Of a stretch of DNA of 64,000 nucleotides, positions 36,508 to 46,221 are shown piece by piece. Source of the stretch: Halorubrum trapanicum (GTDB lineage: Archaea > Halobacteriota > Halobacteria > Halobacteriales > Haloferacaceae); NCBI RefSeq assembly GCF_017873555.1, contig NZ_JAGGKE010000003.1, positions 62,001-126,000 on the forward strand. The letters run 5' to 3'. A program made the position numbers and the translations under genes. The notes under the pieces are model-generated. The model did no database searches. It was not told the DNA's origin and saw only the letters and a list, made by a program, of their open reading frames with translations. Position 1 is the stretch's first letter, and every line of letters starts with the position of its first letter.

Positions 36508-36987
36508 CTACCCGACATCTCCGTCGGCCCACGCCGCGAGGTCGACGACGAGCACGAGCGCGTCCTCGCCGTCGGGGTAGTAGCCGCCCACCCGCCGGAT
36601 CGGGTCGAACCCCTCGTCGGCGTACAGCGACCGAGCGGGGTCGTTTCCTTCGCGCACCTCCAGCCGCGCGACGGCCACCCCGGTCGCGCGGAGCCGGGCC
36701 AGCGCCGACCGGAGGAGGGTCCGCCCGATCCCTTCGCCGCGGGCGTCGGGGTGGACGGCGAGGTCCTTGACGTGGCCGATGTCGCGGCCGTGGTTCGGCG
36801 TCCGGTCCGCGACGACGAACCCGACGACCGCGCCCGCCCGTTCGGCGACGAGGAACGCCGGCTCCTCCAGCAGCCGCTCGAAGGCGTCGTGCGGCCACGG
36901 GTCCGAGAAGCAGGCGCGCTCGATCCGGACCACCGCGAGGAGGTCGGCGCGCTCGGCCCGTCGGATCGTCACGTCGGCGACGCTCAC
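36508..36987 (-). CDS. rimI: GNAT acetyltransferase, RimI-like
   Basis: A 159-residue N-terminal acetyltransferase. GNAT signatures: VTIRRAERADLLAVVRIERACF, acetyl-CoA loop DLAVHPDARGEGIGRTLL, and LEVREGNDPARSLYADEGFDPI. The motif FSDPW after the first helix is characteristic of RimI/NAT proteins acting on ribosomal or other protein N-termini. Archaeal members have broad specificity, so the exact substrate is open. Confidence 0.88.
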   Translation of the reverse strand: MSVADVTIRRAERADLLAVVRIERACFSDPWPHDAFERLLEEPAFLVAERAGAVVGFVVADRTPNHGRDIGHVKDLAVHPDARGEGIGRTLLRSALARLRATGVAVARLEVREGNDPARSLYADEGFDPIRRVGGYYPDGEDALVLVVDLAAWADGDVG

Positions 36988-37059
36988 GGACCGGGTTGAC
37001 GGTCGCGGGGAATAAACGCGCCGGGTCGGAACCGCGGCGGCGGTGCGCCGGCCGGTCTC

Positions 37060-38796
37060 TCACCCGTCGATCCAGGGTTCGTCCGGGTCGGCCTCCGCCG
37101 GACCGGGGGCGCACACCTCGAAGCACGCGCCCTCGGGCGGTCGGAGCCGCCGCCCGTCCGGGAGACCGACGGGACCCTCGGACTCGCAGCGAAGCTCGAC
37201 GCTCCAGCCGTGCGACTCGACCACTTCGCGGACGATGTCCAGCCCGTACCCGGTCCCGTCCGCCCGGGTGGTGAACCCCGAGTCGAACACCGACTCCCGG
37301 TCCTCGGGGTCGACCCCGGTGCCGTCGTCGGCGACGAGGAACCCCCCGTCGGTGGCGGTGACGAGGACGGTGAGCGCGTCGTCGGTCGGGTCGGGTTCGC
37401 CGCCGCCGGTCGGATCGGCTTCACCGCCGGTCGGACCGGTCTCGCCCTCGTCGATCGCTTCCGGGCCGCCGTCGGGGAGCTCGGCCGCCGAGCCGTCCGG
37501 CTTCGCGTGTTCGGTCGCGTTGCGGAACAGGTTCTCGAGGGCCTGCCGCACCCGGCCGCGGTCGCCGCACACCTGCGCGTCGCGGGCGACGACCAGCTCC
37601 GCGTCGTCGTCGCCCTCGGCGGCGGTCTCCCACGCGTCGCGGGCGACGCTCGCGAGCGCGAACTCGGTCGGCTCGTCCATCCCCGTCCCCTGTCGCGCGA
37701 GGGTGAGCAGCTCCGAGACGAGCTGGTCGATCCGGTCGACGGCGCGCTCGCCGCGTTCGAGCGGCTCCGTCTCGCCGCGCAGCCGCGCCATCTCGATGGA
37801 GCCGCGGATCACGGACAGCGGGTTCCGGAGGTCGTGCGAGACGATGCTCGCGAAGCGGTCGAGCCGCTCGTTGCGGTCGGTGAGTCGCCGCTCGCGCGCC
37901 TTCCGCTCGCTGACGTCCCGGGAGTTGATGAGCAGTTTGCCGACGGGACTGTCGGCCGGCAGCGACCGGGTCCGCGACTCCAGCCAGACCCAGTCGCCGT
38001 CGGCGGTGCGGTAGCGGTACTCAAGGGTGGGGGAGGCGTCCGGCTCGGTGAGCGCGCGGTAGAACCGCTCCGTCACGCGCTCGCGGTCGTCCGGGTGGAC
38101 GTAGCCGAGCGGGGAGCGGCCGACCGTCGACCCCTGCTCGTAGCCGAGCACCTCCGCGACGGACGGGCTCTCGTAGACGACCAGCCCGTCGTCGTCGACG
38201 ACGGTGACCAGATCGCTGCCGTACTCCAAGAAGGCGCGGTAGCGCTCCGGGAAGGTGCGGTCGGTGTCGATCTGCCGGACGGTGACGATCCGCCCGCCGA
38301 ACTCCGGGGCCAGCTCCTCGTCGACGACGGACTCGACCCACGCGTAGCCGCCGCTCGCGCGCCGGATCCGGTGGGTGACCGTCCGGCTCGTCGCGACCGC
38401 CGACAGCGCGTCCGCCACCGGCTCGCGGTCGCTCGGGTGGACGCGGTCGAGGAGGTCGCTCCCGACGAGCGCGTCGCGCTCGACGCCGACGACGTCCGGC
38501 ACCGACGGCCCGGCGAACAGCACCTCGCCGTCCACGGCGACCGCGAGGAGGAAGCGATCGGCCTCGAGCGGGCGCGACGCGCCTTTCGCGGGCGTTACGT
38601 CGACGTCCCCCGAGGCCCGGTCGGCGTCGAGCGTCCCCGCCGACGCCGACCCGGACTCGGCGCGGTCCTCCGGGCGGGCCGCTCCGTCTCTGGCGCCGCT
38701 CGGCGCGTCGACCGCGGATCGGTCGTCGGTGTCGGGGGACTCCCCCTCGTCGGCGTCGCGGCCGCGCGTCGACGTGTCGGATGGACGGAGGGTCAC
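37060..38796 (-). CDS. PAS-domain sensor histidine kinase
   Basis: A 578-residue soluble kinase. An N-terminal acidic disordered region (~1-75) is followed by two PAS domains (about 80-180 and 190-310; the second includes GYEQGSTVGRSPLGYVHPDDRERV). HisKA has the phosphoacceptor in IVSHDLRNPLSVIRG. HATPase_c has N-box ENLFRNATEHA, G1 VADDGTGVD and G2 GTGYGLDIV. Between the N- and G1-boxes sits a low-complexity repeat of the PTGGxxDPTGGG type. No membrane segment, so the signal is intracellular. No response regulator is adjacent. Confidence 0.92.
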   Translation of the reverse strand: MTLRPSDTSTRGRDADEGESPDTDDRSAVDAPSGARDGAARPEDRAESGSASAGTLDADRASGDVDVTPAKGASRPLEADRFLLAVAVDGEVLFAGPSVPDVVGVERDALVGSDLLDRVHPSDREPVADALSAVATSRTVTHRIRRASGGYAWVESVVDEELAPEFGGRIVTVRQIDTDRTFPERYRAFLEYGSDLVTVVDDDGLVVYESPSVAEVLGYEQGSTVGRSPLGYVHPDDRERVTERFYRALTEPDASPTLEYRYRTADGDWVWLESRTRSLPADSPVGKLLINSRDVSERKARERRLTDRNERLDRFASIVSHDLRNPLSVIRGSIEMARLRGETEPLERGERAVDRIDQLVSELLTLARQGTGMDEPTEFALASVARDAWETAAEGDDDAELVVARDAQVCGDRGRVRQALENLFRNATEHAKPDGSAAELPDGGPEAIDEGETGPTGGEADPTGGGEPDPTDDALTVLVTATDGGFLVADDGTGVDPEDRESVFDSGFTTRADGTGYGLDIVREVVESHGWSVELRCESEGPVGLPDGRRLRPPEGACFEVCAPGPAEADPDEPWIDG

Positions 38797-38973
38797 GGTC
38801 AGTTCTACCGACGGTACGGACGCGGGATGATAAAGCTGCGCGCCGAGGGTCTCAGAACTGATAACTAACGGCGGTCGACCGGCGGATACGGGTGAGGGGG
38901 AGCCGTCGTTCCCCGCGGCTTTCTCACGTGCCGCGAACGCGCACGTCGATCGGATCTCGACCGCCGCGAACCC

Positions 38974-39780
38974 TCACACTTCGTCGACGACGGTTCCCTC
39001 GGCCCACGCGGCCTCGAACCCGTCGCTCACGCGGGTCGCGAACCCGCGGTCGCGCAAGTCGAGCATGCCGAACAGCCGGTCGGGCGCGAGCGGGTCGGCG
39101 ACCTCAAGACACACCTCCTCGCCGTCGATGAGGTAGAAGTTCCCGTACGCGTCGTCCGTGATACGCAGTTCGAAGGGCCCCTGCGCGATCGTCAGCGTCG
39201 CGCGGTCCTCGTCGACCGCGGCGCGCGCGTCGTCGAACACGTCCGGCGAGAGCAGCACGGAGACGTCGACGCCGCTCCGGACGACGCCGAGGAGCCGGTC
39301 GAGCAGCTCCGGTCCCTCGCGGTCGACGTCGAACTGCGCGGAGACGTCGGTGGCGACGACGACGATCGACTCCTCGGCGGCGTCGATCCGCTCGAAGAGC
39401 AGGTCGAGGGAGTCGTCGGCGCCGACCGCGGCGGTCCAGAACTGGTCGTCGGTCGTCTCGGCGTCGGCCAGTCGGTCGATCAGCTCCGACTTGCCCGACT
39501 CGTACGTCTCGATCCGCTGTCGTAGCTCCCGCCGCTTCGCCTCGACAAGGCGGTCGACGGCGACCGCCGGCTCGACGGGCGCGTACCGCTTTGGCTCCCG
39601 GTCGGTCTGGACGCGGACCAGTCCGCGCGATTCGAGGCCGCCGAGCGCGTCGTAGATGCGCCCCTTCGGCACCTCGCTCTCGTCGGCGACCGCCGCGGCG
39701 GTCCCGGTGCCCAGCGCGAGCAGCGCGCGGTACGCCCGGTCCTCGTAGCTCGACAGCCCCAGATCGCGAAGCGACTCCAT
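38974..39780 (-). CDS. TrmB-family transcriptional regulator
   Basis: A 268-residue regulator. An N-terminal winged helix (MESLRDLGLSSYEDRAYRALLALGTGTAAAVADESEVPKGRIYDALGGLESRGLV), a short coiled coil (RRELRQRIETYESGKSELIDRL) and a C-terminal PLD-like/sensor domain typical of haloarchaeal TrmB proteins. The sugar-binding TrmB domain of Thermococcus is not obvious. It is divergent from the CARDB/MMPL exporter operon and may control it. Confidence 0.85.
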   Translation of the reverse strand: MESLRDLGLSSYEDRAYRALLALGTGTAAAVADESEVPKGRIYDALGGLESRGLVRVQTDREPKRYAPVEPAVAVDRLVEAKRRELRQRIETYESGKSELIDRLADAETTDDQFWTAAVGADDSLDLLFERIDAAEESIVVVATDVSAQFDVDREGPELLDRLLGVVRSGVDVSVLLSPDVFDDARAAVDEDRATLTIAQGPFELRITDDAYGNFYLIDGEEVCLEVADPLAPDRLFGMLDLRDRGFATRVSDGFEAAWAEGTVVDEV

Positions 39781-39831
39781 GCCCTCCGTAGGCGCGGCCC
39801 CCACAAAGCGTCGGCGCTCGATGTCGCCGAT

Positions 39832-39842
39832 CTATATAAAAG
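39832..39842. promoter_or_regulatory. Near-palindromic TATA element between trmB and the exporter operon
   Basis: CTATATAAAAG on the plus strand reads CTTTTATATAG on the minus strand. The latter is placed about 52-62 bases before the trmB ATG, giving a ~25-base leader. On the plus strand it is over 200 bases from the next gene, so assignment to trmB is preferred. Confidence 0.45.
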
Positions 39843-40064
39843 GACGGAGCGACAACGCCCGACCGTTTCGTCGATCGCCCGCGGTGTCCGGTGACGGGTT
39901 TCGTCTCGAATTCCGGTAACGCCGCCTGTATCCGACGAATAACCGTGTTCGTCCGTCCCGCACACATCTCTTCCGCCGACAGATACTCTCCGAAAACGGA
40001 TACATTGTTGTCACGGGTTCCCGAAGGGTATTACGTCGCAGTCCCGTACGCGGACGCAACCAAC

Positions 40065-41867
40065 ATGAGTCGAATCCGGACCGTCGCCGTCCTCCTTCTC
40101 GTCGCGTCCCTTCTCGCGACCGGAACGGTCGTCGCGCAGCAGGCCAACGACACGGTGCGCGGCGACCCCGACATCGAGGCGTTCGCGCCGGAGACCGCGT
40201 TCGTCCCCGGCGAGGAGTCGACGCTCCAGGTGAACCTGAACAACCGCGGCAACATCGATGAACAGGGGGCCGACAACCTCGAGAGCGAGGTGGTGACCGC
40301 CCACGAAACGACGGCGCGGATCCTCACCGGCGACGCGACGAACCGGCAGGTCCCCTTCGACGTGCGCACCGGCGAGCAGACGGTCGGCGACGTCGCGCGC
40401 GGCGTCACCGGGCCGATCGAGTTCACGGTCGTCCCCGACGAGGACGCCGAGCCGGGCGTTTACCGCGTCCCGATCCGGCTGGAGTACCGGAACGTGGAGA
40501 GCGCCGAGGTCGACAACGGCAACACCGTCCGCGACGAGGAGATCACGGCCGAGACGGTGACCGTCTCGGTGGAGATCACCGACCGCGCGCAGTTCGCGGT
40601 CGTCGACGTCGACGGCGTCGTTCAGGCCGGCGACAACGGTCTCGTCGACGTGACGATGCGGAACGTCCAGAACGAGACCGCCCGCGAGGCCTCCGTCGCC
40701 GCGAACCCGGTCGACCCCGATCTCTCCTTCGCCACCGACGCGGGCACGACCGAGACGTACGTCGAGTCGTGGGCGCCGGGCGAGAACCGGACGTTCACCT
40801 ACCGGTTCGCGGCCGCGGGCGAGGCCACCGCGCGGGCGTCGACGCTGGAGTTCGAGGTCGACTACCGCGACGCCGCGCGCGCCAACGCGGCCGCCCGGAC
40901 GGTCCGGACGGGCGTGACGCCGCTCTCCCAACAGGCGTTCTCCGCGGCGGGGCTGAACAGCACGCTGCGCGTCGGCGAGGACGGCTCGTTCACCGTCGAG
41001 GTGCGCAACCGCGGTCCCCGCGACGTCGAGAACGCGGTCGTCGTGTTCAGCAACGAGGCGCCCGCCCCCGACGGGGTCGGGCAGGAGACGGTCCAGTCGG
41101 ACCCGAACATCGTCCCCCGCTCGACGCGGGACACGGTCGGCGACCTCGCGGTCGGCGAGACGGCCACCGCCACGTTCGACGCCGGTCTCCGCACGGACGC
41201 GAACCCCGGCGAGCGGACGGTCAACGTGGCGGTCCGCTACCGCGGACTCGGCACCGACGAGGGCGTGAGCGCGAGCAAGGGCGACGACGGCACCGTCTCG
41301 CTCGTGTCGACGGGGTCGGCCGGCGACGTCATCGTCTCCGACACGCTCGACGTCGTCGTCGACGTCGCGCCCGAGGCGGACACCTTCGCGGTGTCGCCGG
41401 CGGAGCCGAACGCCACCGACCCGTCGACGGTCACGCCGGGGTCGACGGTCCGGTACGACGCGGTCGTCCGCAACACCGGTCCCGAGCCGATCTCGGACGT
41501 TCAGGCGAAGCTGTTCGTCGACTCGCCGCTCTCCTCGTCCGACGACGAGGCGTTCGTCACCTCGCTCGACCCGGGCGAGGAGACGACGGTCACCTTCGAG
41601 GTCGCGGTCGACGGCGGCGCGACGCCGAAGACGTACGCGGCCGCGGTCGACTTCCGCTACGACGACGCCGACGGCGACGAACAGCTCTCGGACACCTACC
41701 GGCTGCCTGTCGAGGTGGTCGAAGACGACGAGGGCGGGGCGCTCTCGTCGCCGCTCGGGATCGTCGCCCTGCTCGGCGCCGTCGCGGTCGGCGGCGCCTT
41801 GGTCTGGCAGCGCGGTCGGGTGAGCCGGGCGATATCCGACTTCCGCCGTCGGCTCCGCGACCGATAG
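40065..41867 (+). CDS. Exported CARDB/COG1361-type surface protein
   Basis: A 600-residue protein. The signal peptide MSRIRTVAVLLLVASLLATGTVVAQQ precedes several Ig-like CARDB repeats (for example FVPGEESTLQVNLNNRGNID, LRVGEDGSFTVEVRNRGPRD, VTPGSTVRYDAVVRNTGPEP). A C-terminal membrane anchor (LGIVALLGAVAVGGALVW) ends in basic residues, so the bulk faces outside. It ends exactly where the MMPL exporter gene begins, so the two probably act together at the envelope. COG1361 members are often S-layer-associated. Confidence 0.9.
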   Translation: MSRIRTVAVLLLVASLLATGTVVAQQANDTVRGDPDIEAFAPETAFVPGEESTLQVNLNNRGNIDEQGADNLESEVVTAHETTARILTGDATNRQVPFDVRTGEQTVGDVARGVTGPIEFTVVPDEDAEPGVYRVPIRLEYRNVESAEVDNGNTVRDEEITAETVTVSVEITDRAQFAVVDVDGVVQAGDNGLVDVTMRNVQNETAREASVAANPVDPDLSFATDAGTTETYVESWAPGENRTFTYRFAAAGEATARASTLEFEVDYRDAARANAAARTVRTGVTPLSQQAFSAAGLNSTLRVGEDGSFTVEVRNRGPRDVENAVVVFSNEAPAPDGVGQETVQSDPNIVPRSTRDTVGDLAVGETATATFDAGLRTDANPGERTVNVAVRYRGLGTDEGVSASKGDDGTVSLVSTGSAGDVIVSDTLDVVVDVAPEADTFAVSPAEPNATDPSTVTPGSTVRYDAVVRNTGPEPISDVQAKLFVDSPLSSSDDEAFVTSLDPGEETTVTFEVAVDGGATPKTYAAAVDFRYDDADGDEQLSDTYRLPVEVVEDDEGGALSSPLGIVALLGAVAVGGALVWQRGRVSRAISDFRRRLRDR

Positions 41868-44468
41868 ATGGACCCCGTCACCCGGCTGTTCGGCGCGATC
41901 ACCGACCGGGTCATCGAGCAGCCGCGCCGGGTCGTGATCGCCTGTCTCGTCGTCACCGCCCTGTTCGCGCCCGGCATGGCGCTGTTGGAGGCGAGCGCGG
42001 GCAGCGACCAGTTCACCGACGGGCTCGACGAGGCGGACGCGCTCGACCGCGTGAACGAGCGGTTCGAGCCGGCGTTCGGCGGCGATGAGCCGACGACGCA
42101 GCTGATCCAGCGCGACGTCAACGTGCTCGACCGCCGCGGCCTCCTCGACATGCTGGCGACCGCCGAACGGCTCTCGGACCGCGACGGGTTGCGGGTGACG
42201 GACGTCTCCGCGCCAGCGATGGACGTCGCGGCCGAACTCGACGAGGACGCCGACACCCCGGCGGCGGCCCGCGACGCGATCGAGCGCGCCAGCGACGGCG
42301 AGATCGACGACGCGGTCGACGACGCGGCCGAGGACCCCGGGTTCGCGACGCTGCTCGCCGACGACTTCAACCGCGAGTCCGGGACCGCCTCGGCGGCGCT
42401 CGGCGTCGTCAGCCACTCGTTCCCGGCCTCGGCCGACACGCAGTCGATCCAGCGCGAGGCGCAGACGATCGCCGAGGAGGCTCCGGGCGACGTCACCGCG
42501 TTCGGCGGCGGCATCGTCGACGGCGAGTTCGAGCGCGTCATCTTCGACTCGCTCGCCATCGTCGTGCCCGCGGCGCTCGCCGTCATCCTCGGGCTGTTGG
42601 CGTACGCCTACCGCGACCCCTTCGACTTCGTGCTCGGCGGGATCGCGCTTTTGATGACGGTCGTGTGGACGTTCGGCTTCACCGGCTACGCCGGGATCGC
42701 CTTCTCGGAGGTGCTGATCGCGGTGCCCGTCCTCCTCCTCGCGATCGGGATCGACTTCGGGATCCACACGGTGAACCGCTACCGCGAGGACCGCGCCGCG
42801 GGCGCGCCGCCGGAGACGGCCATGCGCGGCGCCCTCGGACAGCTCGTGGTGGCGTACTCGATCATCGCCGGGACGACGATCATCGGTTTCCTCGCGAACC
42901 TCACCAGCTCGCTGGCCCCGCTCCGGGAGTTCGGCGTCGTCGCCGGACTGGGGATCTGTTTCACGCTCGTCATCTTCGTCGGCTTCCTCCCGGCCGCCAA
43001 GCTGGTCGTCGACCGCTGGCGCGCCGAGCGCTCGTTGCCTGAGTTCGGATCGCGCCCGCTCGGCTCCGAGGAGTCGACGCTCGGCCGGTTCCTCCCCCGA
43101 CTGTCCGCGATCTCGCGGCCCGCGCCCGTCGTCTTCCTCCTCGTCGTCCTCCTGATCTCCGCGGGCGCCGCGGGCTACGGCGCGGGCGTCGACACGACCT
43201 TCGAGGACGACGACTTCCTCCCGCCGAGCGAGCAGCCGGCCTACGTCGACTACTTCCCCGGGCCGCTCCAGCCCGGCGAGTACACCGCGACGGAGACGAT
43301 CAACTTCCTCTCCGACAACTTCGCCACGAGCGAGGACGACACCGTCACGATATACGTCGAGCGGCGCATGACCAGCGACGCGGCCCTGCGCAGCCTCGCA
43401 CGCGCCGAGCGCGACCCCCCCGACACGTTCGTCACCGTCGACGGCCGCGCCAGCACCGACAGCGTCCAGAGCGCGATCGACGGCTACGCCGCGGAGGACC
43501 CCGAGTTCGCCCAGCTCGTCGACGAGTCCGCGCTCGACGACGGCCGCCCGAACCGCAACCTCGACCGGATCTACGCCGAGCTGCGGAGCTCGCCGTACGA
43601 CGACTTCACCGGCGAGTACCTCGCGGACGACGACCGCTCGACCCGGATCGTGTACGCCGTCGAGTCCGACGCCAGCGACGCCGCGATCACCGCCGACGCC
43701 CGACAGGTGGCCGACCGCTACCGCGGGGACGCGACCGCGACCGGCCAGATCGTCGTGTTCCAGGCGGTCGCCGACACGATCTTCGAGTCCGCGATCGTCT
43801 CGCTGGCGGCCGCGCTCGGGCTCTCCGCGGTGTTCCTCGTGATCTTGTTCTGGCTGCTGCTCGGCAGCCCGACGCTCGGGCTCGTCACGCTCGTCCCGGT
43901 GACGGTCGCCGTCGCGACGCTCACCGCCACGATGCGGCTCGTCGGCATCCCCTTCAACGCGATCACCGCGACGATCCTCGCGATCACCATCGGACTCGGG
44001 GTGGACTACACCGTCCACGTCGCGCACCGCTTCCACGACGAGTACGCTCACGGCGGCGATGTCGAGGCCGCGGTGGTCACCACGCTCCGCGGGACCGGCG
44101 GCGCGCTCACCGGCACGTGGGCGACGACCGCGCTCGGCACGGGCGTCCTCGTCCTCGCTATCACCCCGATCCTCGGCCAGTTCGGGCTGCTCACGGCCGC
44201 CAGCATCACGCTCGCGTACCTGGCGTCGCTCATCGTCTTACCCCCGGCGCTCGTCGTCTGGGTCGCCGTCGTCGAGCGCCGCCCCGGACTGCTGTTCGTC
44301 GGCCGCTTCCTCGACGCCGCCGGTGCTATCGACGTCGACGACGGTCGCGACGCGACCGAGCGGCCGCGGACCGACGGCGGAACGGACGAGTCGGGCGCCG
44401 CCGACGGGGCCGACGCCGACGCCTTCGAGTGGCAGAGCGATCCCAAACCGCGGGACGACGATGACTGA
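41868..44468 (+). CDS. MMPL/RND-type exporter with two SSD-like membrane blocks
   Basis: An 866-residue transporter. One membrane helix near residue 20-45, a large extracellular loop, a five-to-six-helix block (~225-385), a second helix (~415), a second loop, then a second block (~640-800). Motif AIGIDFGIHTVNRY in block 1 and ITIGLGVDYTVHVAHRF in block 2 are typical MMPL/SSD GxxxDY motifs with the proton-relay Asp. It starts immediately after the CARDB gene stop. The substrate is unknown; lipids or hydrophobic molecules are usual for MMPL proteins. The IS200/605 element sits a few bases beyond its stop codon. Confidence 0.92.
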   Translation: MDPVTRLFGAITDRVIEQPRRVVIACLVVTALFAPGMALLEASAGSDQFTDGLDEADALDRVNERFEPAFGGDEPTTQLIQRDVNVLDRRGLLDMLATAERLSDRDGLRVTDVSAPAMDVAAELDEDADTPAAARDAIERASDGEIDDAVDDAAEDPGFATLLADDFNRESGTASAALGVVSHSFPASADTQSIQREAQTIAEEAPGDVTAFGGGIVDGEFERVIFDSLAIVVPAALAVILGLLAYAYRDPFDFVLGGIALLMTVVWTFGFTGYAGIAFSEVLIAVPVLLLAIGIDFGIHTVNRYREDRAAGAPPETAMRGALGQLVVAYSIIAGTTIIGFLANLTSSLAPLREFGVVAGLGICFTLVIFVGFLPAAKLVVDRWRAERSLPEFGSRPLGSEESTLGRFLPRLSAISRPAPVVFLLVVLLISAGAAGYGAGVDTTFEDDDFLPPSEQPAYVDYFPGPLQPGEYTATETINFLSDNFATSEDDTVTIYVERRMTSDAALRSLARAERDPPDTFVTVDGRASTDSVQSAIDGYAAEDPEFAQLVDESALDDGRPNRNLDRIYAELRSSPYDDFTGEYLADDDRSTRIVYAVESDASDAAITADARQVADRYRGDATATGQIVVFQAVADTIFESAIVSLAAALGLSAVFLVILFWLLLGSPTLGLVTLVPVTVAVATLTATMRLVGIPFNAITATILAITIGLGVDYTVHVAHRFHDEYAHGGDVEAAVVTTLRGTGGALTGTWATTALGTGVLVLAITPILGQFGLLTAASITLAYLASLIVLPPALVVWVAVVERRPGLLFVGRFLDAAGAIDVDDGRDATERPRTDGGTDESGAADGADADAFEWQSDPKPRDDDD

Positions 44469-44486
44469 GTCAGAAGCGGTGAACTA

Positions 44487-44534
44487 CCCCTGCCTACTTC
44501 GCTCGCCTGACGGTTCGCTTCGTTGAGGCAGGGG
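44487..44534. repeat. Subterminal hairpin at the tnpB end of the IS
   Basis: CCCCTGCCT (44487-44495) pairs perfectly with AGGCAGGGG (44526-44534). The stem overlaps the tnpB stop codon. In this family such a hairpin is the right-end recognition structure, and RNA from this region typically serves as the guide (omega) RNA of TnpB. Confidence 0.85.
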
Positions 44535-45651
44535 CTTCCAAGTCGGCTCGCAAGCGTACCGTTGTAGAGGCTCGGTCAGCACCGCTCGGTTCGAGCACAG
44601 GTTCACAAACTGCGCCGAGACTGGATAGCGGGCACGCGATGTCCTTACCCAGTCCTTTCTTTGCGATGTTCGTCGCACCGTTCTTGTCCGCATTGTCGTC
44701 CAACCCGCACTCATGGCACAGGTGTCGTCCCTGTCCCTTCCGAGTAGTCGTGTCTTGTTCGCCACACCGCCAACACGTTTGACTCGTCATATACTCGTTC
44801 ACGGACTTCACCGCGATACCCGCGAACGTCGCCTTATACCCGATGTAGTTCTTGAGCGTATGGTGTGGCATCGAATGGAGCCGACGATTCATCTCCGCTC
44901 CGAGGTCTTGATTCTGGATTCCTTCGAGGTTCCCGACCACGATGAGCGCGTTGCGCTCTTTAGCTTCCTCCACGATAGCGCGGGAAATCTTGTGGAGGCG
45001 GTCGTTCACTCGGCGATGCTCTTTCGCCCTGACCGACTGGAGCGTGTCGTAGGCTCCCTTCTCTTGTAGACGAGTGCGAAGATTGTGATGGTGACGGCGG
45101 ATACGGCGAATCTCCCGACCGTAGAACTCGGTGTTACGGGAAGGCAACGCCACCGACGTTGCCACCCATCGAATACCGAAATCCACGCCGATAACACCGT
45201 CGTACTCCTCGCTAACTTCCACCTCTTGCCGAACCGTCAGGTGCGCGTAGTAGTCGCCACCCTCTCGAACGATTTTCGAGTCCTTCACGTCGGCCTCGTC
45301 GGGGATCTCATCGTGCGGTTGAATCGGGACGTTCACGCCACCCCAGACCTGTGAGACGGGGAGTTTCAGCCACCAGTCCGTCAGGTCGGTGTCGTGCTGT
45401 TCCACATCCACGCCAACGTCGAACACGTCGTTGCGGATAAACCACGGGTAGTCGTGGTCGTCGCGCAGGTTGTCGGTGTCCACGTAGGCGTCGGCGCATT
45501 GTTTCGTGGCCGAGTAGAGGTCGGCGTCCTCGTCGCCACGAATGTATCGTTGGAACGCTTCGTACTCGTGGTTGATGGCGTCGAGTTTCGACTGCGTAAG
45601 GTCGTCGGTGAGGATTTTCGCCACGACCGTCTTCTCGGCAGTCTGTTTCAT
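44494..45651 (-). CDS. tnpB: TnpB RNA-guided nuclease of IS200/IS605
   Basis: A 385-residue TnpB, ancestor-type of Cas12 nucleases. RuvC catalytic acids lie in GVDFGIRW (Asp), VVGNLEGIQNQ (Glu) and DDNADKNGATNIA (Asp). A zinc ribbon CWRCG...CHECG is between the last two. The N-terminal ~150 residues form the WED/REC-like part (IRGDEDADLYSATKQCADAY). It overlaps tnpA by four bases. It appears full length, so the nuclease may be active, with a guide derived from its own 3' end. Confidence 0.93.
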   Translation of the reverse strand: MKQTAEKTVVAKILTDDLTQSKLDAINHEYEAFQRYIRGDEDADLYSATKQCADAYVDTDNLRDDHDYPWFIRNDVFDVGVDVEQHDTDLTDWWLKLPVSQVWGGVNVPIQPHDEIPDEADVKDSKIVREGGDYYAHLTVRQEVEVSEEYDGVIGVDFGIRWVATSVALPSRNTEFYGREIRRIRRHHHNLRTRLQEKGAYDTLQSVRAKEHRRVNDRLHKISRAIVEEAKERNALIVVGNLEGIQNQDLGAEMNRRLHSMPHHTLKNYIGYKATFAGIAVKSVNEYMTSQTCWRCGEQDTTTRKGQGRHLCHECGLDDNADKNGATNIAKKGLGKDIACPLSSLGAVCEPVLEPSGADRASTTVRLRADLEAPASTKRTVRRAK

Positions 45652-46064
45652 TCGTCGTCACGCTCCCGTTGGGTCTCGACGTATTCTTTCAGTACGTCCA
45701 GCGATACTTGTCCCGTGCTGATGAGGCAGTACGAGTCTGTCCAAAACGAGTCGCCCCACAGTTTGTCCTCGATGTGGTCGGCATATTCGTTGCGGATGCG
45801 TCGAGCAGACGCGCCTTTGAGGACGTTGATGAATTTGGCAAGGTCGGTCGTGGGCGTGGCTTTGAACAGGAGGTGAACGTGGTCGCGGTCGGCTTCGAGG
45901 TTTGTGATTTCGACACCGTAGTTGTCAGCGAACCCACTCACGACCTCGCGGAAGAAATCTCGGAGTTCTTCGTTGAACACCTCGCGTCGGTATTTCACGA
46001 CGAGGACGAGGTGGTAGTGTAGGGAGTATGTCGAGTGCGCTCCCGTATTGAGGTCGTGTTCCAT
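45648..46064 (-). CDS. tnpA: TnpA Y1 transposase of IS200/IS605
   Basis: A 138-residue HUH single-strand transposase. The HUH motif is ADRDHVHLLF, and the catalytic tyrosine lies in the C-terminal helix LKEYVETQRE. The N-terminus STYSLHYHLVLVVKYRREVF is typical. The ATG at 46064 (MEHDLNTGAHSTYSLHYH) is chosen; the longer upstream frame crosses the element's end. The gene looks intact. Confidence 0.93.
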   Translation of the reverse strand: MEHDLNTGAHSTYSLHYHLVLVVKYRREVFNEELRDFFREVVSGFADNYGVEITNLEADRDHVHLLFKATPTTDLAKFINVLKGASARRIRNEYADHIEDKLWGDSFWTDSYCLISTGQVSLDVLKEYVETQRERDDE

Positions 46065-46174
46065 TGGGTTCAATTCTACTATCGGGCTACAGTCATATGA
46101 TTCTTTACTTGGGTTATACGGTTTCTTAGATAGCCTAATTTCGTGTCGGCTGTATCCCCGCCCTACTGCGTCCT

Positions 46175-46221
46175 CAGAACGCGGAGCGTTCTGATGTGCG
46201 AACGAGAGCTTCGCTCTCGTT
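46175..46221. repeat. Pair of perfect hairpins at the tnpA end of the IS
   Basis: CAGAACGC-GGA-GCGTTCTG (46175-46193) and AACGAGAGC-TTC-GCTCTCGTT (46201-46221), with 8- and 9-base stems and 3-base loops. They sit where the left-end recognition hairpin of the element is expected; having two is more than the family minimum. Confidence 0.85.

Noticed and set aside
40011-44051. A 1,346-codon open frame antisense to the CARDB and MMPL genes
   Set aside because: High GC keeps antisense frames open. Its translation is Arg/Val-rich without domains, while the sense frames carry signal peptide, membrane and MMPL motifs.
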